Source: Pseudoalteromonas viridis (GTDB lineage: Bacteria; Pseudomonadota; Gammaproteobacteria; Enterobacterales; Alteromonadaceae). Taken from it: DNA of 64,000 nt. The position numbers and the translations under genes were made by a program. The stretch lies in assembly GCF_017742995.1 (NCBI RefSeq), contig NZ_CP072425.1, positions 1,736,001 to 1,800,000 on the forward strand, given 5' to 3'. The notes below the pieces were generated by a model that saw nothing but the letters and a program-made list of their open reading frames with translations, was not told the origin of the DNA and did not search any database. Positions 47,450 through 58,100 of the stretch are shown here, piece after piece (position 1 is the first letter of the stretch; each line of letters starts with the position of its first letter).

Positions 47450-48270
47450 AAAACGGCCATATCTATGCTGTACAGATGTGCTCAGGGATACAGCCTGAGG
47501 AAAACTTTGCACAGTTAAGCGCGTTACTCCGTGCACAGACGCTGGCGCGGCCTGCTCTGGTCTGTCTGCCCGAGTCATGGCTGGCCTTTTGTGAGACCCC
47601 GCAGCAGACGCTGGCATATGCTGAATACAGTCAGCACTGGGTTACACAACTTCAACAGCTTTGCCGGGAGCTTGATATTTGGCTGGCAGCGGGCACCATC
47701 GCCATTAAAGAGGGTGAACGCCGCTATTATGCTGCGAGTCTGTTGTTTAACAATGAAGGGGTTGAAGTTGCACGCTATAATAAGATCCATCTGTTTGATG
47801 CGGATGTGGCAGATAATGCCGGGCAATATCGGGAATCGACCCTGACATGCGCCGGTGAGGATGTGGTCACCGTGGCCAGCCCTTTTGGTCGCCTTGGCAT
47901 GAGTGTATGTTATGACATTCGGTTTCCCGGGCTTTATCAGTCGATGCGTGAGCAGGGCGCTGAGATATTGCTGGTACCAAGTGCCTTTACTACGGTGACC
48001 GGTGAAGCACACTGGCAGCCCTTGTTGCAGGCGCGGGCGATAGAAACACAGTGTTACGTGGTGGCAGCCGCACAGCAGGGGCACCATGAGAATGGTCGGC
48101 AAACGTATGGTCACAGTCTGATTGTGTCTCCTTGGGGCGCTTTTTTGGCAGAAGCGTCAGAGGGGGTTGGCATAATCCATGTGCAGCCAGAGCTGGCTGA
48201 ACTGCACGCCATCCGACAGAAAATGCCTGTAGCGGCACATAACCGATTTAAGAGCGATTTTTATGAGTAA
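47446..48270 (+). CDS. Nitrilase-superfamily carbon-nitrogen hydrolase
   Basis: The 274-residue protein has the Glu-Lys-Cys triad: Glu in [10 protein letters not shown], Lys in [12 protein letters not shown] and Cys in [14 protein letters not shown]. This last motif is close to Nit/omega-amidase proteins that deaminate deaminated glutathione or similar amides. It starts four bases before the yhdP stop and overlaps tldD by eight, a conserved gammaproteobacterial order. The physiological substrate is inferred from the family only. Confidence 0.9.
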   Translation: MKNGHIYAVQMCSGIQPEENFAQLSALLRAQTLARPALVCLPESWLAFCETPQQTLAYAEYSQHWVTQLQQLCRELDIWLAAGTIAIKEGERRYYAASLLFNNEGVEVARYNKIHLFDADVADNAGQYRESTLTCAGEDVVTVASPFGRLGMSVCYDIRFPGLYQSMREQGAEILLVPSAFTTVTGEAHWQPLLQARAIETQCYVVAAAQQGHHENGRQTYGHSLIVSPWGAFLAEASEGVGIIHVQPELAELHAIRQKMPVAAHNRFKSDFYE

Positions 48271-49717
48271 TTTTGGTAGCGAGCACGTTGAACAACATTT
48301 ACTGACCGACAGTGAGTTAACCCGAGAGCAGTTACAGCAAACGCTGGCGTATATCCATCAGCACAAAGTAGATTATGCCGATCTGTATTTTCAGTCCAGC
48401 TATCATGAAACTTGGGTGCTTGAAGATGGCTCTGTAAAAGAAGGCAGTTACAACATTGAGCGCGGTGTTGGGGTGCGTGCTGTCAGTGGCGAGAAAACCG
48501 GTTTTAGTTACTCAGATGCCATAAATATAGAGGCGCTGAACCAGGCTGCGATGGCGGCCAGAAGCATTGCACAGCAAGGCGAAGACAAGCAAGTGCAGGT
48601 ATTCGCTGACGTTAAAGCCGCCACCCAATTTGAGGCAAACCAGCCCTTGTTGAGTATGAGCGACACTGAAAAAGTAGCATTGCTGCGGGAAGTTGAGGCG
48701 GCTATTCGAGAGCTGGCGCCGGAGGCGGAGCAGGTTGTCAGTTCGATGTCTGCGGTATACGAGGAAGTACTGGTTGCCGCCAGCGATGGCACCTTTGCAA
48801 CCGATATCCGCCCCTTAGTGCGCTTAAACTGCTCCGTGTTACTGGCGAAAAACGGTCGCCGCGAGCGAGGCAGTGCCGGTGGTGGCGCGCGACTGGATTA
48901 CCACTATTTCCGTGAGCTGGTCGATGGCAAGCCACGCTGGCAGCATTATGTCAGCAAAGCCGTTCATCAGGCCAGAGTGAACCTCGAAGCTGTGGACGCC
49001 CCGGCAGGTGCTATGCCTGTTGTGCTAGGCGCAGGGTGGCCGGGCGTGTTACTTCACGAAGCCGTAGGTCACGGTTTGGAAGGTGATTTTAACCGCAAAG
49101 GCGCGTCGGCATTTAGCGGGCGGGTTGGTGAGCAAGTTGCCTCCAGTCTGTGTACTGTGGTGGACGATGGTACTATGAATAACCGCCGAGGCTCGCTGAA
49201 TATTGACGATGAAGGGACACCAGCAGGCTATAACGTGCTGATCGAAAACGGCGTGTTAAAGGGCTATATGCAGGACAAGCTCAATGCTCGATTGATGGGC
49301 GTTGCGCCGACCGGTAATGCCAGACGCGAGTCTTACGCACATCTGCCGATGCCGAGAATGACCAACACCTACATGTTGCCGGGTGAGCATAGTCAAAGTG
49401 AGATCATTGCTTCTGTCAAAAAAGGGATCTTTGCGCCTAACTTTGGTGGTGGTCAGGTGGATATTACGTCGGGTAAATTCGTATTCTCTGCCTCTGAGGC
49501 TTATCTCATTGAGGATGGGAAAGTGACGCAGCCCATCAAAGGCGCCACGCTGATTGGCAATGGCCCGGATGTGATGCAGAAAATCTCTATGGTTGGTAAA
49601 GATCTGGAGCTGGATACCGGCGTTGGAGTGTGTGGTAAAAATGGCCAGAGTGTGCCCGTTGGGGTCGGTCAGCCAAGCCTGAAAATAGATGAACTTACTG
49701 TAGGCGGGACAGCTTAA
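48263..49717 (+). CDS. tldD: Metalloprotease subunit TldD
   Basis: The 484-residue protein carries the zinc motif [11 protein letters not shown] (HExxxH), the catalytic signature of TldD. The nucleophile-side [20 protein letters not shown] is also typical. With PmbA (TldE, encoded from 50485) it forms a heterodimeric peptidase that acts on unfolded peptides, including microcin precursors and CcdA. It overlaps the nitrilase gene. A long hairpin follows its stop. Confidence 0.97.
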   Translation: MSNFGSEHVEQHLLTDSELTREQLQQTLAYIHQHKVDYADLYFQSSYHETWVLEDGSVKEGSYNIERGVGVRAVSGEKTGFSYSDAINIEALNQAAMAARSIAQQGEDKQVQVFADVKAATQFEANQPLLSMSDTEKVALLREVEAAIRELAPEAEQVVSSMSAVYEEVLVAASDGTFATDIRPLVRLNCSVLLAKNGRRERGSAGGGARLDYHYFRELVDGKPRWQHYVSKAVHQARVNLEAVDAPAGAMPVVLGAGWPGVLLHEAVGHGLEGDFNRKGASAFSGRVGEQVASSLCTVVDDGTMNNRRGSLNIDDEGTPAGYNVLIENGVLKGYMQDKLNARLMGVAPTGNARRESYAHLPMPRMTNTYMLPGEHSQSEIIASVKKGIFAPNFGGGQVDITSGKFVFSASEAYLIEDGKVTQPIKGATLIGNGPDVMQKISMVGKDLELDTGVGVCGKNGQSVPVGVGQPSLKIDELTVGGTA

Positions 49718-49726
49718 CCAAGTAAT

Positions 49727-49761
49727 CCGCAGTATTGCACGACCAGCGTGCCATACTGCGG
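49727..49761. terminator. Long hairpin between convergent tldD and darP
   Basis: CCGCAGTAT (49727-49735) pairs with ATACTGCGG (49753-49761). After one mismatch GCACG pairs with CGTGC, giving a 14-bp stem around loop ACCAG. It lies between the converging tldD and darP stops and should act in both directions. A T-rich tail is weak on both strands. Confidence 0.65.
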
Positions 49762-49779
49762 TATTGCTTACCATACTGG

Positions 49780-50301
49780 CTATGGCAGGATCAGCTCCTT
49801 CAGTAACTGAAACAGCTCTTTGTAGCCTTTTCCTGGCTTCTCTGCCTGATGCTCTTTCTTAGCCTGGCGCACCAGTTGTCTGAGCTTCTGACGCTCCAGT
49901 GTCGGGTGTGCATCAAGTAAGTCATTGATCTTCTCATCACCCTTAGCGATGAGTTCATCCCTTAGTTTTTCAACCTGATTGAGCAGCACTTCCGCCTGGT
50001 TATTTCTGTTCAGTATCAGATCCAGGCCTTGTTGCAACTCTTCCACATTATTTGTGGTGCGCAATTGTTTGGCGACAAAGTTCAGGTGACGGCGATACGC
50101 ATCATGCTTACCGCGTAGCTTGTCTGCCAGATCCATGGCGGCAACCAGCTCAGGGCTGAGAGGCAGCTTTTCTCTTTGTTTTTTGCCCAATTGCGCGATA
50201 TCAACGCCCAGTTGGTGATATTGCTGTGCATCGCGTTTTAATTCGCTTTTGGAGACGTAGATGATCTCTTCTTCTGGCTCTTGAGTCGGTTTTTTAGCCA
50301 T
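49780..50301 (-). CDS. darP: Ribosome-associated protein DarP (YjgA)
   Basis: The 173-residue basic helical protein has the UPF0307 start (EIIYVSKSELKRDAQQYHQL) and ELVAAMDLADKLR. DarP assists late 50S ribosome assembly. It lies between tldD and pmbA on the opposite strand, the common arrangement in this order where yjgA is divergent from pmbA. Confidence 0.92.
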   Translation of the reverse strand: MAKKPTQEPEEEIIYVSKSELKRDAQQYHQLGVDIAQLGKKQREKLPLSPELVAAMDLADKLRGKHDAYRRHLNFVAKQLRTTNNVEELQQGLDLILNRNNQAEVLLNQVEKLRDELIAKGDEKINDLLDAHPTLERQKLRQLVRQAKKEHQAEKPGKGYKELFQLLKELILP

Positions 50302-50484
50302 GCTTAGTGCACTTACTTCAGTTATTCGTGTACAGATTATATCAGAAGTCAGAAAAAGCAGTCACGTATACATTAAGACATTAGGCTGGCAGCCGTTGCC
50401 CGGCAGAATCTTTGCCTGAGTCACAGCGCATTGGCGCAGGCTGTGTTAGGATTATAGCAGTACTATGATTTGTGGAATAAAAAC

Positions 50485-51831
50485 ATGAGCCAGCAACAAG
50501 ATCCCATTTGGACGCAGATTGATGAAGTAAAACAGGCAGTGTCTGACGTTCTGGACTATGCAAAGCAACTGGGGGCAACGTCAGCGGAAGCGTCGATGAG
50601 TCGTACCTCAGGTTTGTCTGTCAGCACCCGTATGGGGGAAGTTGAAACGATTGAATTTAATCAGGATGGTGGACTGGGCCTGAGCGTGTATGTAGGTCAA
50701 CACAAGGGCTCCGCGTCGACGGCAGACCTGGGCCCACAGGCCTTACGCTCTGTGGTGGAAAAGGCGGTTGAGATTGCTAAGTTTACATCGGATGACCCCT
50801 GTAATGGGGTAGCTGACGCAGACTTAATGCCAACCGACGTGCCAGATTTAGATCTGTTTCATCCCTGGGCACTGTCGCCGGAAGAAGGCATCAAGCGCTG
50901 TTTAGAGGCGGAGCAGGCAGCGTTAAATTTTGACCCTCGCATCGTTAACTCGGATGGCGCCAGTGTGGCCAGTCATCAGGGCCTGCGTGTTTATGGTAAC
51001 AGTCATGGGTTTCTGGCCGGATTCCCGCGCACCCGACACACTTTGAGTACCATGGTCATAGGCGAAGAGAATGGCGTGATGCAACGCGACAATGCCTACT
51101 CAATTACGCGTGTACATACGCAGCTGAGAGATGCCGCCTCGGTGGGGATCGAGGCCGCCCAGTCGACGCTTGCCAAGCTCAACAGCCGTAAACTGGATAC
51201 CATGCGGGTGCCAGTGGTATTCCGGGCCGATATTGCCAATAGCCTGTTCGGTCATCTGGTGTCTGCAATTGGTGGTGGTGCCTTGTACCGCAAGTCGAGC
51301 TTTTTGCTCGATAGCCTGGGCACTGACGTATTCGACGCGTGTGTGTCTATTAAAGAGCAGCCGCATCTGCGCCAGGCGCTGGCATCGAGCCCGTTTGATG
51401 CGGAAGGCGTACGCACGGTTGAGCGCGATATCATCAAAAACGGTATGCTGGAAACCTATCTGTTACCAAGCTATGCAGCGAGGCGTCTTGGTATGCGCAG
51501 CACAGGACATGCCGGTGGGATCCATAACTGGCTGGTACAGGCCACAGATCCGGATCTCGCGGCGCTGCTACGTACTATGGACCGGGGCTTACTGGTTACT
51601 GAACTGATGGGGCAGGGTGTCAATACGGTCACCGGTGACTACTCTCGTGGTGCAGCTGGCTTCTGGGTTGAGAACGGCGAGATCCAATATCCGGTCAGTG
51701 AGATCACCATTGCCGGTAACCTCAAAGATATGTTCAAGTCTATCAAGGCCATCGGCGGAGATATCGAAACCCGTGGTGCTGTGCAAACTGGCTCGGTACT
51801 GATTGAAAGCATGCAAATTGCCGGTCAGTGA
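50485..51831 (+). CDS. pmbA: Metalloprotease subunit PmbA (TldE)
   Basis: ATG at 50485 gives 448 residues; a TTG five codons earlier is a poor alternative. It is homologous to TldD along its length but lacks the HExxxH motif, as expected for the non-metal subunit. Typical segments are QLGATSAEASMSRTSGLSVS near the start and YSRGAAGFWVENGEIQYPV near the end. It pairs with TldD. It is convergent with mgtE, whose stop is ten bases away. Confidence 0.96.
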   Translation: MSQQQDPIWTQIDEVKQAVSDVLDYAKQLGATSAEASMSRTSGLSVSTRMGEVETIEFNQDGGLGLSVYVGQHKGSASTADLGPQALRSVVEKAVEIAKFTSDDPCNGVADADLMPTDVPDLDLFHPWALSPEEGIKRCLEAEQAALNFDPRIVNSDGASVASHQGLRVYGNSHGFLAGFPRTRHTLSTMVIGEENGVMQRDNAYSITRVHTQLRDAASVGIEAAQSTLAKLNSRKLDTMRVPVVFRADIANSLFGHLVSAIGGGALYRKSSFLLDSLGTDVFDACVSIKEQPHLRQALASSPFDAEGVRTVERDIIKNGMLETYLLPSYAARRLGMRSTGHAGGIHNWLVQATDPDLAALLRTMDRGLLVTELMGQGVNTVTGDYSRGAAGFWVENGEIQYPVSEITIAGNLKDMFKSIKAIGGDIETRGAVQTGSVLIESMQIAGQ

Positions 51832-51840
51832 TGGCTTGCA

Positions 51841-53214
51841 CTAAGTGTCTGGCTGCTTAAACAAGCAGCCAGGTTGCGGTCCCCAAAAGGCAAAAATACC
51901 GACAATGTCGGTGACTGTGGTCAGGACAACGCTGCCTGCCAGTGCCGGATCTATGTTCATTTTTTTCAGCATCAGCGGAATACTGGCTCCGGCAATGCCC
52001 GCTGCGACCAGGTTCATAAACATTGCAAAGGCAATCACGCCACCCAGTACAAAATCCCACTGCCATAAAGCAATCACACCGGCGATCAGCAAAGACCATA
52101 GCAGGCCGTTCAGTGCGCCTATGGCGAGCTCTTTGCCCAACAAGAAGCGCTGGTTAGTGGCGTTAACATGACCCAGGGCAATACCACGGATCACCAGTGT
52201 CAGTGTCTGACTGCCCGCTACCCCGCCCATGCTTGGCACTATGCCATTTAATACAGCCAGAATAGGTAGAATATCTAAAGTGCCTTCGAAAAAGCTGGCA
52301 ACAAACGCGGCCATCAGGGCTGTAAGCAGGTTGATCCCCAGCCAGATTGAGCGACGTCGACTACTTTTCCACACCGGTGCAAAGGTATCTTCTTCATCAT
52401 CCAGACCGGCCATACTCATCAGGCTGTGCTCGGCATCTTCACGTATAACATCAACGATGTCATCGATGGTGATACGGCCCAGCAGGTGGGCATTATCGTC
52501 AACTACCGGGGCTGAGATCCAGTTGTGGCGCTCAAACAGCTGAGCAACGTCGCTTTCATCCATTGAAATGGGAATGGTTTCACGCTCTTCATTCATCAGC
52601 TCCTTGACCAGCTTGTCTGGCTGACTGGTCAGTAGCACACTGATGGGCAGTGCACCTAAAAAACAATTGTCCTTATCCACCACATAGAGATCATCGGTGC
52701 CATCCGGCAGCTCACCTTTAAGGCGTAAGTAGCGCAATACCACATCCAGTGACACATCCGGGCGAATGGTCACTGTGTCTGTGTTCATCAGGGCGCCGGC
52801 GGAGTGCTCGACATAAGATAGCGCTTGTGTGGCCCGGGCTCGGTCCTGAGAGTCCATCGCACCAATAACGTCCTGATAGACGGGGTCTGGCAGGCTCCTG
52901 AGGACCTCACCGAGGTCATCGTCGTCCATGTCCTCTGTTGCTGCCGCAATGAGCTCAGGCTCCATTTTGGCAATGATGCTGAGTCTGACGTCTTCCGACA
53001 GCTCTTCGAGTACGTCACCCTGAATATCCGGATCAACCAGTTGCCATAACTGGGTTCTGACTTTATGTGGGGAGGACTCAAGCAGTAATGCCGTATCGCA
53101 CGGCGGAATTTCGGCTAATGTGCGCCTGACTTGAACAAACTGACCACTGTTGAGGGCATTCGTAACTTGCTGTAAAAGCTCCAGTGTGTAGTCTTGTTCA
53201 AAAACTTCAGGCAT
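51841..53214 (-). CDS. mgtE: Magnesium transporter MgtE
   Basis: The 457-residue protein has the helical N domain (about 1-130), two CBS domains (about 140-260, PDGTDDLYVVDKDN and ISAPVVDDNAHLLG) and five membrane helices from about residue 290, with the pore segment GIVPSMGGVAGSQTL. It is a Mg2+-gated channel-like transporter in the inner membrane. A 9-bp hairpin (51850-51858 with 51863-51871) lies in its last codons and may help end transcription of mgtE or pmbA. Confidence 0.95.
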   Translation of the reverse strand: MPEVFEQDYTLELLQQVTNALNSGQFVQVRRTLAEIPPCDTALLLESSPHKVRTQLWQLVDPDIQGDVLEELSEDVRLSIIAKMEPELIAAATEDMDDDDLGEVLRSLPDPVYQDVIGAMDSQDRARATQALSYVEHSAGALMNTDTVTIRPDVSLDVVLRYLRLKGELPDGTDDLYVVDKDNCFLGALPISVLLTSQPDKLVKELMNEERETIPISMDESDVAQLFERHNWISAPVVDDNAHLLGRITIDDIVDVIREDAEHSLMSMAGLDDEEDTFAPVWKSSRRRSIWLGINLLTALMAAFVASFFEGTLDILPILAVLNGIVPSMGGVAGSQTLTLVIRGIALGHVNATNQRFLLGKELAIGALNGLLWSLLIAGVIALWQWDFVLGGVIAFAMFMNLVAAGIAGASIPLMLKKMNIDPALAGSVVLTTVTDIVGIFAFWGPQPGCLFKQPDT

Positions 53215-53381
53215 AGGCGTCCCAGATTGGATAGTTGACAGTTAAGCGTGTCATGAGTGTATTGCGCACTGATTATAGGCGTATGATAATTATAGCTGTT
53301 TTAATATCAATTGGTATAACTAAAAAAGGGGAGATAGCAGCGAGAATAAGGCTGCCAGAACATGGTCAAGCTGCGCGGCTG

Positions 53382-53660
53382 TTACTCGGATTCGTTGAAT
53401 TTATCGGCTATCAGGTTGCCGATGGCATGCAAAGCACGTTTGGCATCAGGTCCCTCGCAGACTACTTTCACTTCTTTGCCCTGGCTGCTTTCAAGCAGCA
53501 GTAACGCCAGTACGCTGTCTCCCTCGGCCTCTTTGCTGCCCTGGAATAAGGTGATATTGGCGTCAAACTGGGCTGACAGCTCGGCCAGCACGCTGGCTGC
53601 ACGGGCATGCAGTCCCAGTTTATTTTGGATCAAAAAAGTATCTTCAAAGCGTTGTGTCAT
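53382..53660 (-). CDS. ptsO: Phosphocarrier NPr (HPr-like) of PTS-Ntr
   Basis: The 92-residue HPr-fold protein has the phosphorylated His18 in NKLGLHARAAS and the second-helix region SVLALLLLESSQGKEV. In place of sugar transport it passes phosphate from PtsP to EIIA-Ntr (PtsN). It overlaps rapZ by four bases and is the last gene of the hpf/ptsN/rapZ/ptsO group. Confidence 0.94.
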   Translation of the reverse strand: MTQRFEDTFLIQNKLGLHARAASVLAELSAQFDANITLFQGSKEAEGDSVLALLLLESSQGKEVKVVCEGPDAKRALHAIGNLIADKFNESE

Positions 53661-54502
53661 TTTTCTTGTTCGCGGTGATGGATTTTCACATTGCTATGAG
53701 TACGGGCAAAACGCTCACCCAAAGTCTGGGCAAGATAGACGGAACGATGTTGCCCGCCGGTACAGCCTATCGAAATCGTCAGATAGCTGCGGTTATTGCG
53801 TTCCAGATGTGGCAACCAGGTTTGCACAAAGGTTTGGATCTGCCAGGTAAACTTTTGCACCAAGCTGTGACTGGCCAAGTAATCAATGACGGGTTTATCC
53901 AAGCCTGTCAAAGGTTTAAGCTCTGGCTCCCAGTGTGGGTTAGGTAGAAAACGGGCGTCGAAGACGTAGTCTGCTTCTTTCGGAATGCCATGTTTGAAGC
54001 CAAAGGATTCGAACGTAATAATTAATTGTTTGTCTTTTTTACCGAGAATTTTTTCCCTGATCCGCTCTGCCAGCTGATGGATACTCATATCTGTAGTATC
54101 TATGGTGATATTGGCGCGGCGGATAAGCGGATCAAGCAGCTCTTTTTCTTTCTTGATGGCTTTATCCAGCGAAAAGTCGGCCAGCGATAGCGGATGCAGA
54201 CGGCGTGTTTCGGAAAAGCGACGGATCAGGATTTGATCTTCACTATCAAGGTAGAAAATATTGGGTTCGGCAAATCCAGGCAAGTATTCCAGAATATCAT
54301 CGAGCTCTTGTTGATCTTTTGGCAGGTTACGTACGTCGACGCTTACAGCAATTTTATCATAACTGTCTGATACGCTGCGCACCAATGCTGGCAGCAGGTT
54401 AACTGGGATGTTATCTGCGCAGTAGTACCCCAGGTCTTCCAGTACGCGAAGGGCGACTGATTTTCCTGAGCCGGACCGACCACTGACAATAATTAGCTGC
54501 AC
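53657..54502 (-). CDS. rapZ: RNase adapter protein RapZ
   Basis: The 281-residue protein has an N-terminal kinase-like domain with Walker A VSGRSGSGKSVALR and a C-terminal RNA-binding domain containing IGCTGGQHRSVYLAQTL. RapZ guides small RNA GlmZ to RNase E and so controls glucosamine-6-phosphate synthase. It sits between ptsN and ptsO, the standard rpoN-operon place. Confidence 0.97.
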   Translation of the reverse strand: MQLIIVSGRSGSGKSVALRVLEDLGYYCADNIPVNLLPALVRSVSDSYDKIAVSVDVRNLPKDQQELDDILEYLPGFAEPNIFYLDSEDQILIRRFSETRRLHPLSLADFSLDKAIKKEKELLDPLIRRANITIDTTDMSIHQLAERIREKILGKKDKQLIITFESFGFKHGIPKEADYVFDARFLPNPHWEPELKPLTGLDKPVIDYLASHSLVQKFTWQIQTFVQTWLPHLERNNRSYLTISIGCTGGQHRSVYLAQTLGERFARTHSNVKIHHREQEK

Positions 54503-54514
54503 TGAAACTCTCCG

Positions 54515-54970
54515 TTAGTTGTCAAACTCTTCAATTATCGCAAATAATTCCTGATCATTGTGAGCTTGTCTGATACGTTTACAAAACACCTTGTTTTTAA
54601 GTTTATCAGCGATTGTTGCCAAGGTCTGCAAATGTTGTTGATTTTCTCCCTCGGGTACGATGAGTGCCACAAAAATGTCGACGGGTTGATTATCTATGGC
54701 GTCAAAGGCAATGCCTTGCTGGTTAACCAGGAGCATGGCGACCACTTTATCTATGCCTGGAAGGCGGCCATGTGGCAGTGCGATCCCTTTACCAATACCG
54801 GTACTACCGAGTTTTTCGCGGCTCAGCAAAGCATCCAGGATGTCGTGGGTATTACTGTCAGGAAGCTGGCTCTGAGCCAGTTCACTGATGTATTCTAGAA
54901 TGCGCTTTTTGCTATTAAAAAGGACCGCAGCTTTGCTGCAGTCCTGTGAAATCAATGAGCTTAGTTTCAT
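54515..54970 (-). CDS. ptsN: EIIA-Ntr regulatory protein PtsN
   Basis: The 151-residue EIIA-fold protein has the phosphorylation site GIALPHGRLPG and the sequence REKLGSTGIG before it. It accepts phosphate from NPr and regulates K+ transport and nitrogen-related processes in the cytoplasm. It lies two bases after hpf and twelve before rapZ. Confidence 0.96.
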   Translation of the reverse strand: MKLSSLISQDCSKAAVLFNSKKRILEYISELAQSQLPDSNTHDILDALLSREKLGSTGIGKGIALPHGRLPGIDKVVAMLLVNQQGIAFDAIDNQPVDIFVALIVPEGENQQHLQTLATIADKLKNKVFCKRIRQAHNDQELFAIIEEFDN

Positions 54971-54972
54971 GA

Positions 54973-55260
54973 TTAGTGTCGAGTTAGCTTCTCTTTGTGC
55001 TTGATCACCTGACGATCAAGCTTGTCGATAAGTCCGTCTATTGCGGCATACATATCCCGGTGTTCGGTTGAGGCAAAGATCTCTCCCCCGTTCACATGTA
55101 ATGTGGCTTCTGCTTTTTGGATCAGCTTTTCGACATCTAGGATAACATGCACATTATTGATGTGATCAAAGTGCCTTTCTAGCTTCGCAAACTTGTTTGT
55201 TACATAGTCTCTTAACGAATCGGTGATTTCTACATGTCGACCAGTTAAATTTAGTTGCAT
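54973..55260 (-). CDS. hpf: Ribosome hibernation promoting factor
   Basis: I place the start at ATG 55260, giving MQLNLTGRHVEITDSLRDYV, which aligns with the start of E. coli HPF; an in-frame ATG two codons upstream is too close to the AAGG ribosome site. The protein is 95 residues, the short HPF form, which dimerises 70S ribosomes together with RMF in stationary phase. It follows rpoN on the same strand. Confidence 0.95.
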   Translation of the reverse strand: MQLNLTGRHVEITDSLRDYVTNKFAKLERHFDHINNVHVILDVEKLIQKAEATLHVNGGEIFASTEHRDMYAAIDGLIDKLDRQVIKHKEKLTRH

Positions 55261-55285
55261 AAGCATTTTCCTTCTGTAGTTACGT

Positions 55286-56794
55286 CTAAATCAGGCTTTT
55301 ACGCTGATTCGACGGTGGGATAGCCAAAGACTCTCGGTATTTGGCAATTGTACGTCTAGCCACTTTGATCCCTTGATCTGCCAATACATCCGCTATTTTG
55401 CTGTCACTTAAAGGCTTAGCTGTGTTTTCTGCGGCAATTAGCTTTTTGATCAATGCTCTGATTGCAGTCGAAGAGCATTCTCCTCCGTTTTCAGTGCTGA
55501 CATGGCTTGAGAAGAAATACTTCAACTCATAGATACCGCGTGGCGTGTGCATATACTTTTGCGTAGTGACACGTGAAATCGTGGACTCATGCATGTCGAC
55601 CATTTCGGCCACATCATTCAGTACCATCGGCTTCATCGCCTCGGGGCCATGTTCAAAGAATGCCTGTTGTTGCTGCACAATGCAATTAGTAACTTTTAAT
55701 AAAGTTTCGTTTCGACTTTCCAAGCTCTTGATGAACCATTTTGCCTCTTGCAGGTGCGAGCGAATAAACTGGCTATCGGTGCTCGACTTTACAGAACGAG
55801 ACATAGCGGCGTAGTGATCGTTCACTCTGATTTTTGGCATGGAGTCAGGGTTGAGCTCAACAACCCAGCGGCCTTTTACCTTTTTGACCGACACGTCCGG
55901 GATCACATAGTCTGCTTCTTCTTGCACTATGCTGGCGGCAGGCTTCGGATTCAGACTGTGAATCAGGGTCATTACTTCTTTCAGATCCGCCTCTTTGAGC
56001 TTGGTCTTTTTCATCAAAGTGCGGTAATCGCGGCTGGCCAGCAAATCAATGTGCTCGGTCAGGATCTCTTTGGTTTGAGTGAGCCAGGGGGTATTGCGAT
56101 CAAACTGGTTGAGCTGGATACACAAACATTCCTGCAAGCTGCGCGCCGCAATACCAACGGGATCGAATAATTGCACCCGTTTCAGTACGGCTTCGACTTC
56201 GTCCAGCTCTATGTGTTCGTCGTCATTGTCCTGGTTCATGCTCTCGACAATGTCTTCACAGCTGATTGTCAGCAGGCCGGCATCATCAACGGCTTCGACA
56301 ATTGCCAAAGCGATGGCTCTGTCAGTTGGGCTAAAGGGCGTGAGCTCTAGTTGCCACATCATATATTCTTGCAGCGTCTCAGTGGTTTTGCCCTGGTAGA
56401 TGGTTTCATCTTCTGGCATCGGGCCAGAGCTGCTTGCCGGGGCGGCACTGATGTACTCATCCCAGGTGACATCCATTGCCAGATCGTCACTGACTGTGTC
56501 TTTGTTTAATGCAGCATCGCTGTCTTGTTCGTAGTCACTGACAGCCGAGTCCTCAAAGCTGTCATTATCATTGGTCGTGTGTTGTTCTAACTCCGTATCC
56601 GATTTGGACTGAGTTTCATTGTCATGTGATTCAGACTCACCTTCTTCCACTTCCAACAAAGGGTTGCTATCAAGCGCTTCTTGGATTTCTTGTTGGAGAT
56701 CTAGCGTACTCAACTGTAACAGGCGAATGGCCTGTTGCAGCTGTGGTGTCATTGTCAGTTGCTGCCCCATGCGCAGCTGTAGCGATTGCCTCAT
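55286..56794 (-). CDS. rpoN: RNA polymerase sigma-54 factor
   Basis: The 502-residue protein has region I ([20 protein letters not shown]), an acidic region II (about 50-120), the core-binding region and the C-terminal RpoN box [12 protein letters not shown] with a helix-turn-helix before it. Sigma-54 directs transcription from -24/-12 promoters with AAA+ activators. It lies between lptB and hpf, the conserved arrangement. Confidence 0.97.
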   Translation of the reverse strand: MRQSLQLRMGQQLTMTPQLQQAIRLLQLSTLDLQQEIQEALDSNPLLEVEEGESESHDNETQSKSDTELEQHTTNDNDSFEDSAVSDYEQDSDAALNKDTVSDDLAMDVTWDEYISAAPASSSGPMPEDETIYQGKTTETLQEYMMWQLELTPFSPTDRAIALAIVEAVDDAGLLTISCEDIVESMNQDNDDEHIELDEVEAVLKRVQLFDPVGIAARSLQECLCIQLNQFDRNTPWLTQTKEILTEHIDLLASRDYRTLMKKTKLKEADLKEVMTLIHSLNPKPAASIVQEEADYVIPDVSVKKVKGRWVVELNPDSMPKIRVNDHYAAMSRSVKSSTDSQFIRSHLQEAKWFIKSLESRNETLLKVTNCIVQQQQAFFEHGPEAMKPMVLNDVAEMVDMHESTISRVTTQKYMHTPRGIYELKYFFSSHVSTENGGECSSTAIRALIKKLIAAENTAKPLSDSKIADVLADQGIKVARRTIAKYRESLAIPPSNQRKSLI

Positions 56795-56838
56795 GTATCT
56801 CTAACAATCCTTTTTGTTATTTACTTCTAATCTTATAA

Positions 56839-57564
56839 CTATAGCCTGAATTGCTCACCTAGGTAGACATCCCGCACGGTTTGATCGGCAAGAACATGCT
56901 CCGGGGTGCCTGCTGCTATGAGTTCACCATGTGACACTATATAAGCTTTCTCACAGACGTCCAGCGTTTCACGTACATTGTGGTCAGTGATCAGCACGCC
57001 TATGCCGCGGTTTTTTAAGTGTTCGATAATTTTCTTTATATCTAACACCGAAATGGGATCAACGCCAGCGAAAGGCTCATCCAATAAGATAAATTTTGGA
57101 TCTGCCGCAAGGGCGCGTGCAATTTCTACCCGGCGACGTTCACCACCCGACAAAGCCATGCCCTGGCTATCCCGAATATGTTGGATATTAAATTCATCTA
57201 ACAACTCGTTGAGGATGACTTCTCGTTGCTCTTTATTGAGCTCTTTACGGGTTTCCAAAATGGCCATCAGATTCTGATAGACGGTCAGTTTGCGAAAAAT
57301 AGAGGATTCTTGAGGCAGGTAACCTATGCCTAATCTTGCCCGACTGTGCATGGGCAGCAAAGTAATGTCTTGATCATCAATGTGAATGCTACCCTTATCA
57401 CTGGGCACCAGGCCGACAATCATGTAAAAGGTGGTGGTTTTACCCGCGCCATTAGGGCCGAGCAGACCCACAATACTGCCTGCCTCAACGCTCAATTCAA
57501 CGTTTTTAACGACTTGCCTGCCCTTGTAGCTTTTGGCCAGTGCCGTGGCGGTTAACTTACTCAC
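56839..57564 (-). CDS. lptB: LPS export ABC ATPase LptB
   Basis: The 241-residue ABC ATPase has Walker [13 protein letters not shown], the signature [15 protein letters not shown] and Walker [15 protein letters not shown]. The last residues ([12 protein letters not shown]) are typical of LptB. It powers LPS extraction from the inner membrane by LptFG. It overlaps lptA by four bases. Confidence 0.97.
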   Translation of the reverse strand: MSKLTATALAKSYKGRQVVKNVELSVEAGSIVGLLGPNGAGKTTTFYMIVGLVPSDKGSIHIDDQDITLLPMHSRARLGIGYLPQESSIFRKLTVYQNLMAILETRKELNKEQREVILNELLDEFNIQHIRDSQGMALSGGERRRVEIARALAADPKFILLDEPFAGVDPISVLDIKKIIEHLKNRGIGVLITDHNVRETLDVCEKAYIVSHGELIAAGTPEHVLADQTVRDVYLGEQFRL

Positions 57565-58100
57565 GGATTACCCTTCTCTTGTGGTTGCTTGGTATTGTCT
57601 TTTTCGGGCAACAGAATGGTTCTAACACGGTTTTGTTCCTGTTCTCCACGTTGTGCGCTGATCAGCTTCTTTTCCATGTCATACACAATGGTCTGGGCAC
57701 TGATCTTTTGCCCCGCCTGGCTGATTTCGGCACCGCCTTTAATCGTCAACATACGGTTTGCAACGTCATAACGCACTTCTTTGGCAGTGGCTTTCAGTAG
57801 CGTGCCATCGGCCTGGCGCTCCTGAAACACGGCCGGACTGCCTGTGGCGACCAACAGCTGTTTATTCTTTCCAAGCTCTTCGCGGCGATGCACTTCGAGG
57901 CGGTCGGCCAGAATTTTACGCTCGCCGTGAATGATTTCGACGTTCTCTTCGAACACGCCAATATTGGTTTGCAACTGGGCCAGCTGGGTGCCCGAACTGA
58001 TAATGACCTGATCAGCGGGTGAGTTTTCTGCATAGGCCGCAGGATGAAACGCACTTAAGGTGCATAGTAAGATCAGGGAACAGGTTAATTTATTGCTCAT
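57561..58100 (-). CDS. lptA: LPS periplasmic transport protein LptA
   Basis: ATG at 58100 gives 179 residues with signal peptide [20 protein letters not shown]; the frame could begin eleven codons earlier, but that would precede the signal. The mature part is the OstA beta-jellyroll ([38 protein letters not shown]). LptA forms the periplasmic LPS bridge between LptC and LptD. Its start overlaps the lptC end by eleven bases. Confidence 0.93.
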   Translation of the reverse strand: MSNKLTCSLILLCTLSAFHPAAYAENSPADQVIISSGTQLAQLQTNIGVFEENVEIIHGERKILADRLEVHRREELGKNKQLLVATGSPAVFQERQADGTLLKATAKEVRYDVANRMLTIKGGAEISQAGQKISAQTIVYDMEKKLISAQRGEQEQNRVRTILLPEKDNTKQPQEKGNP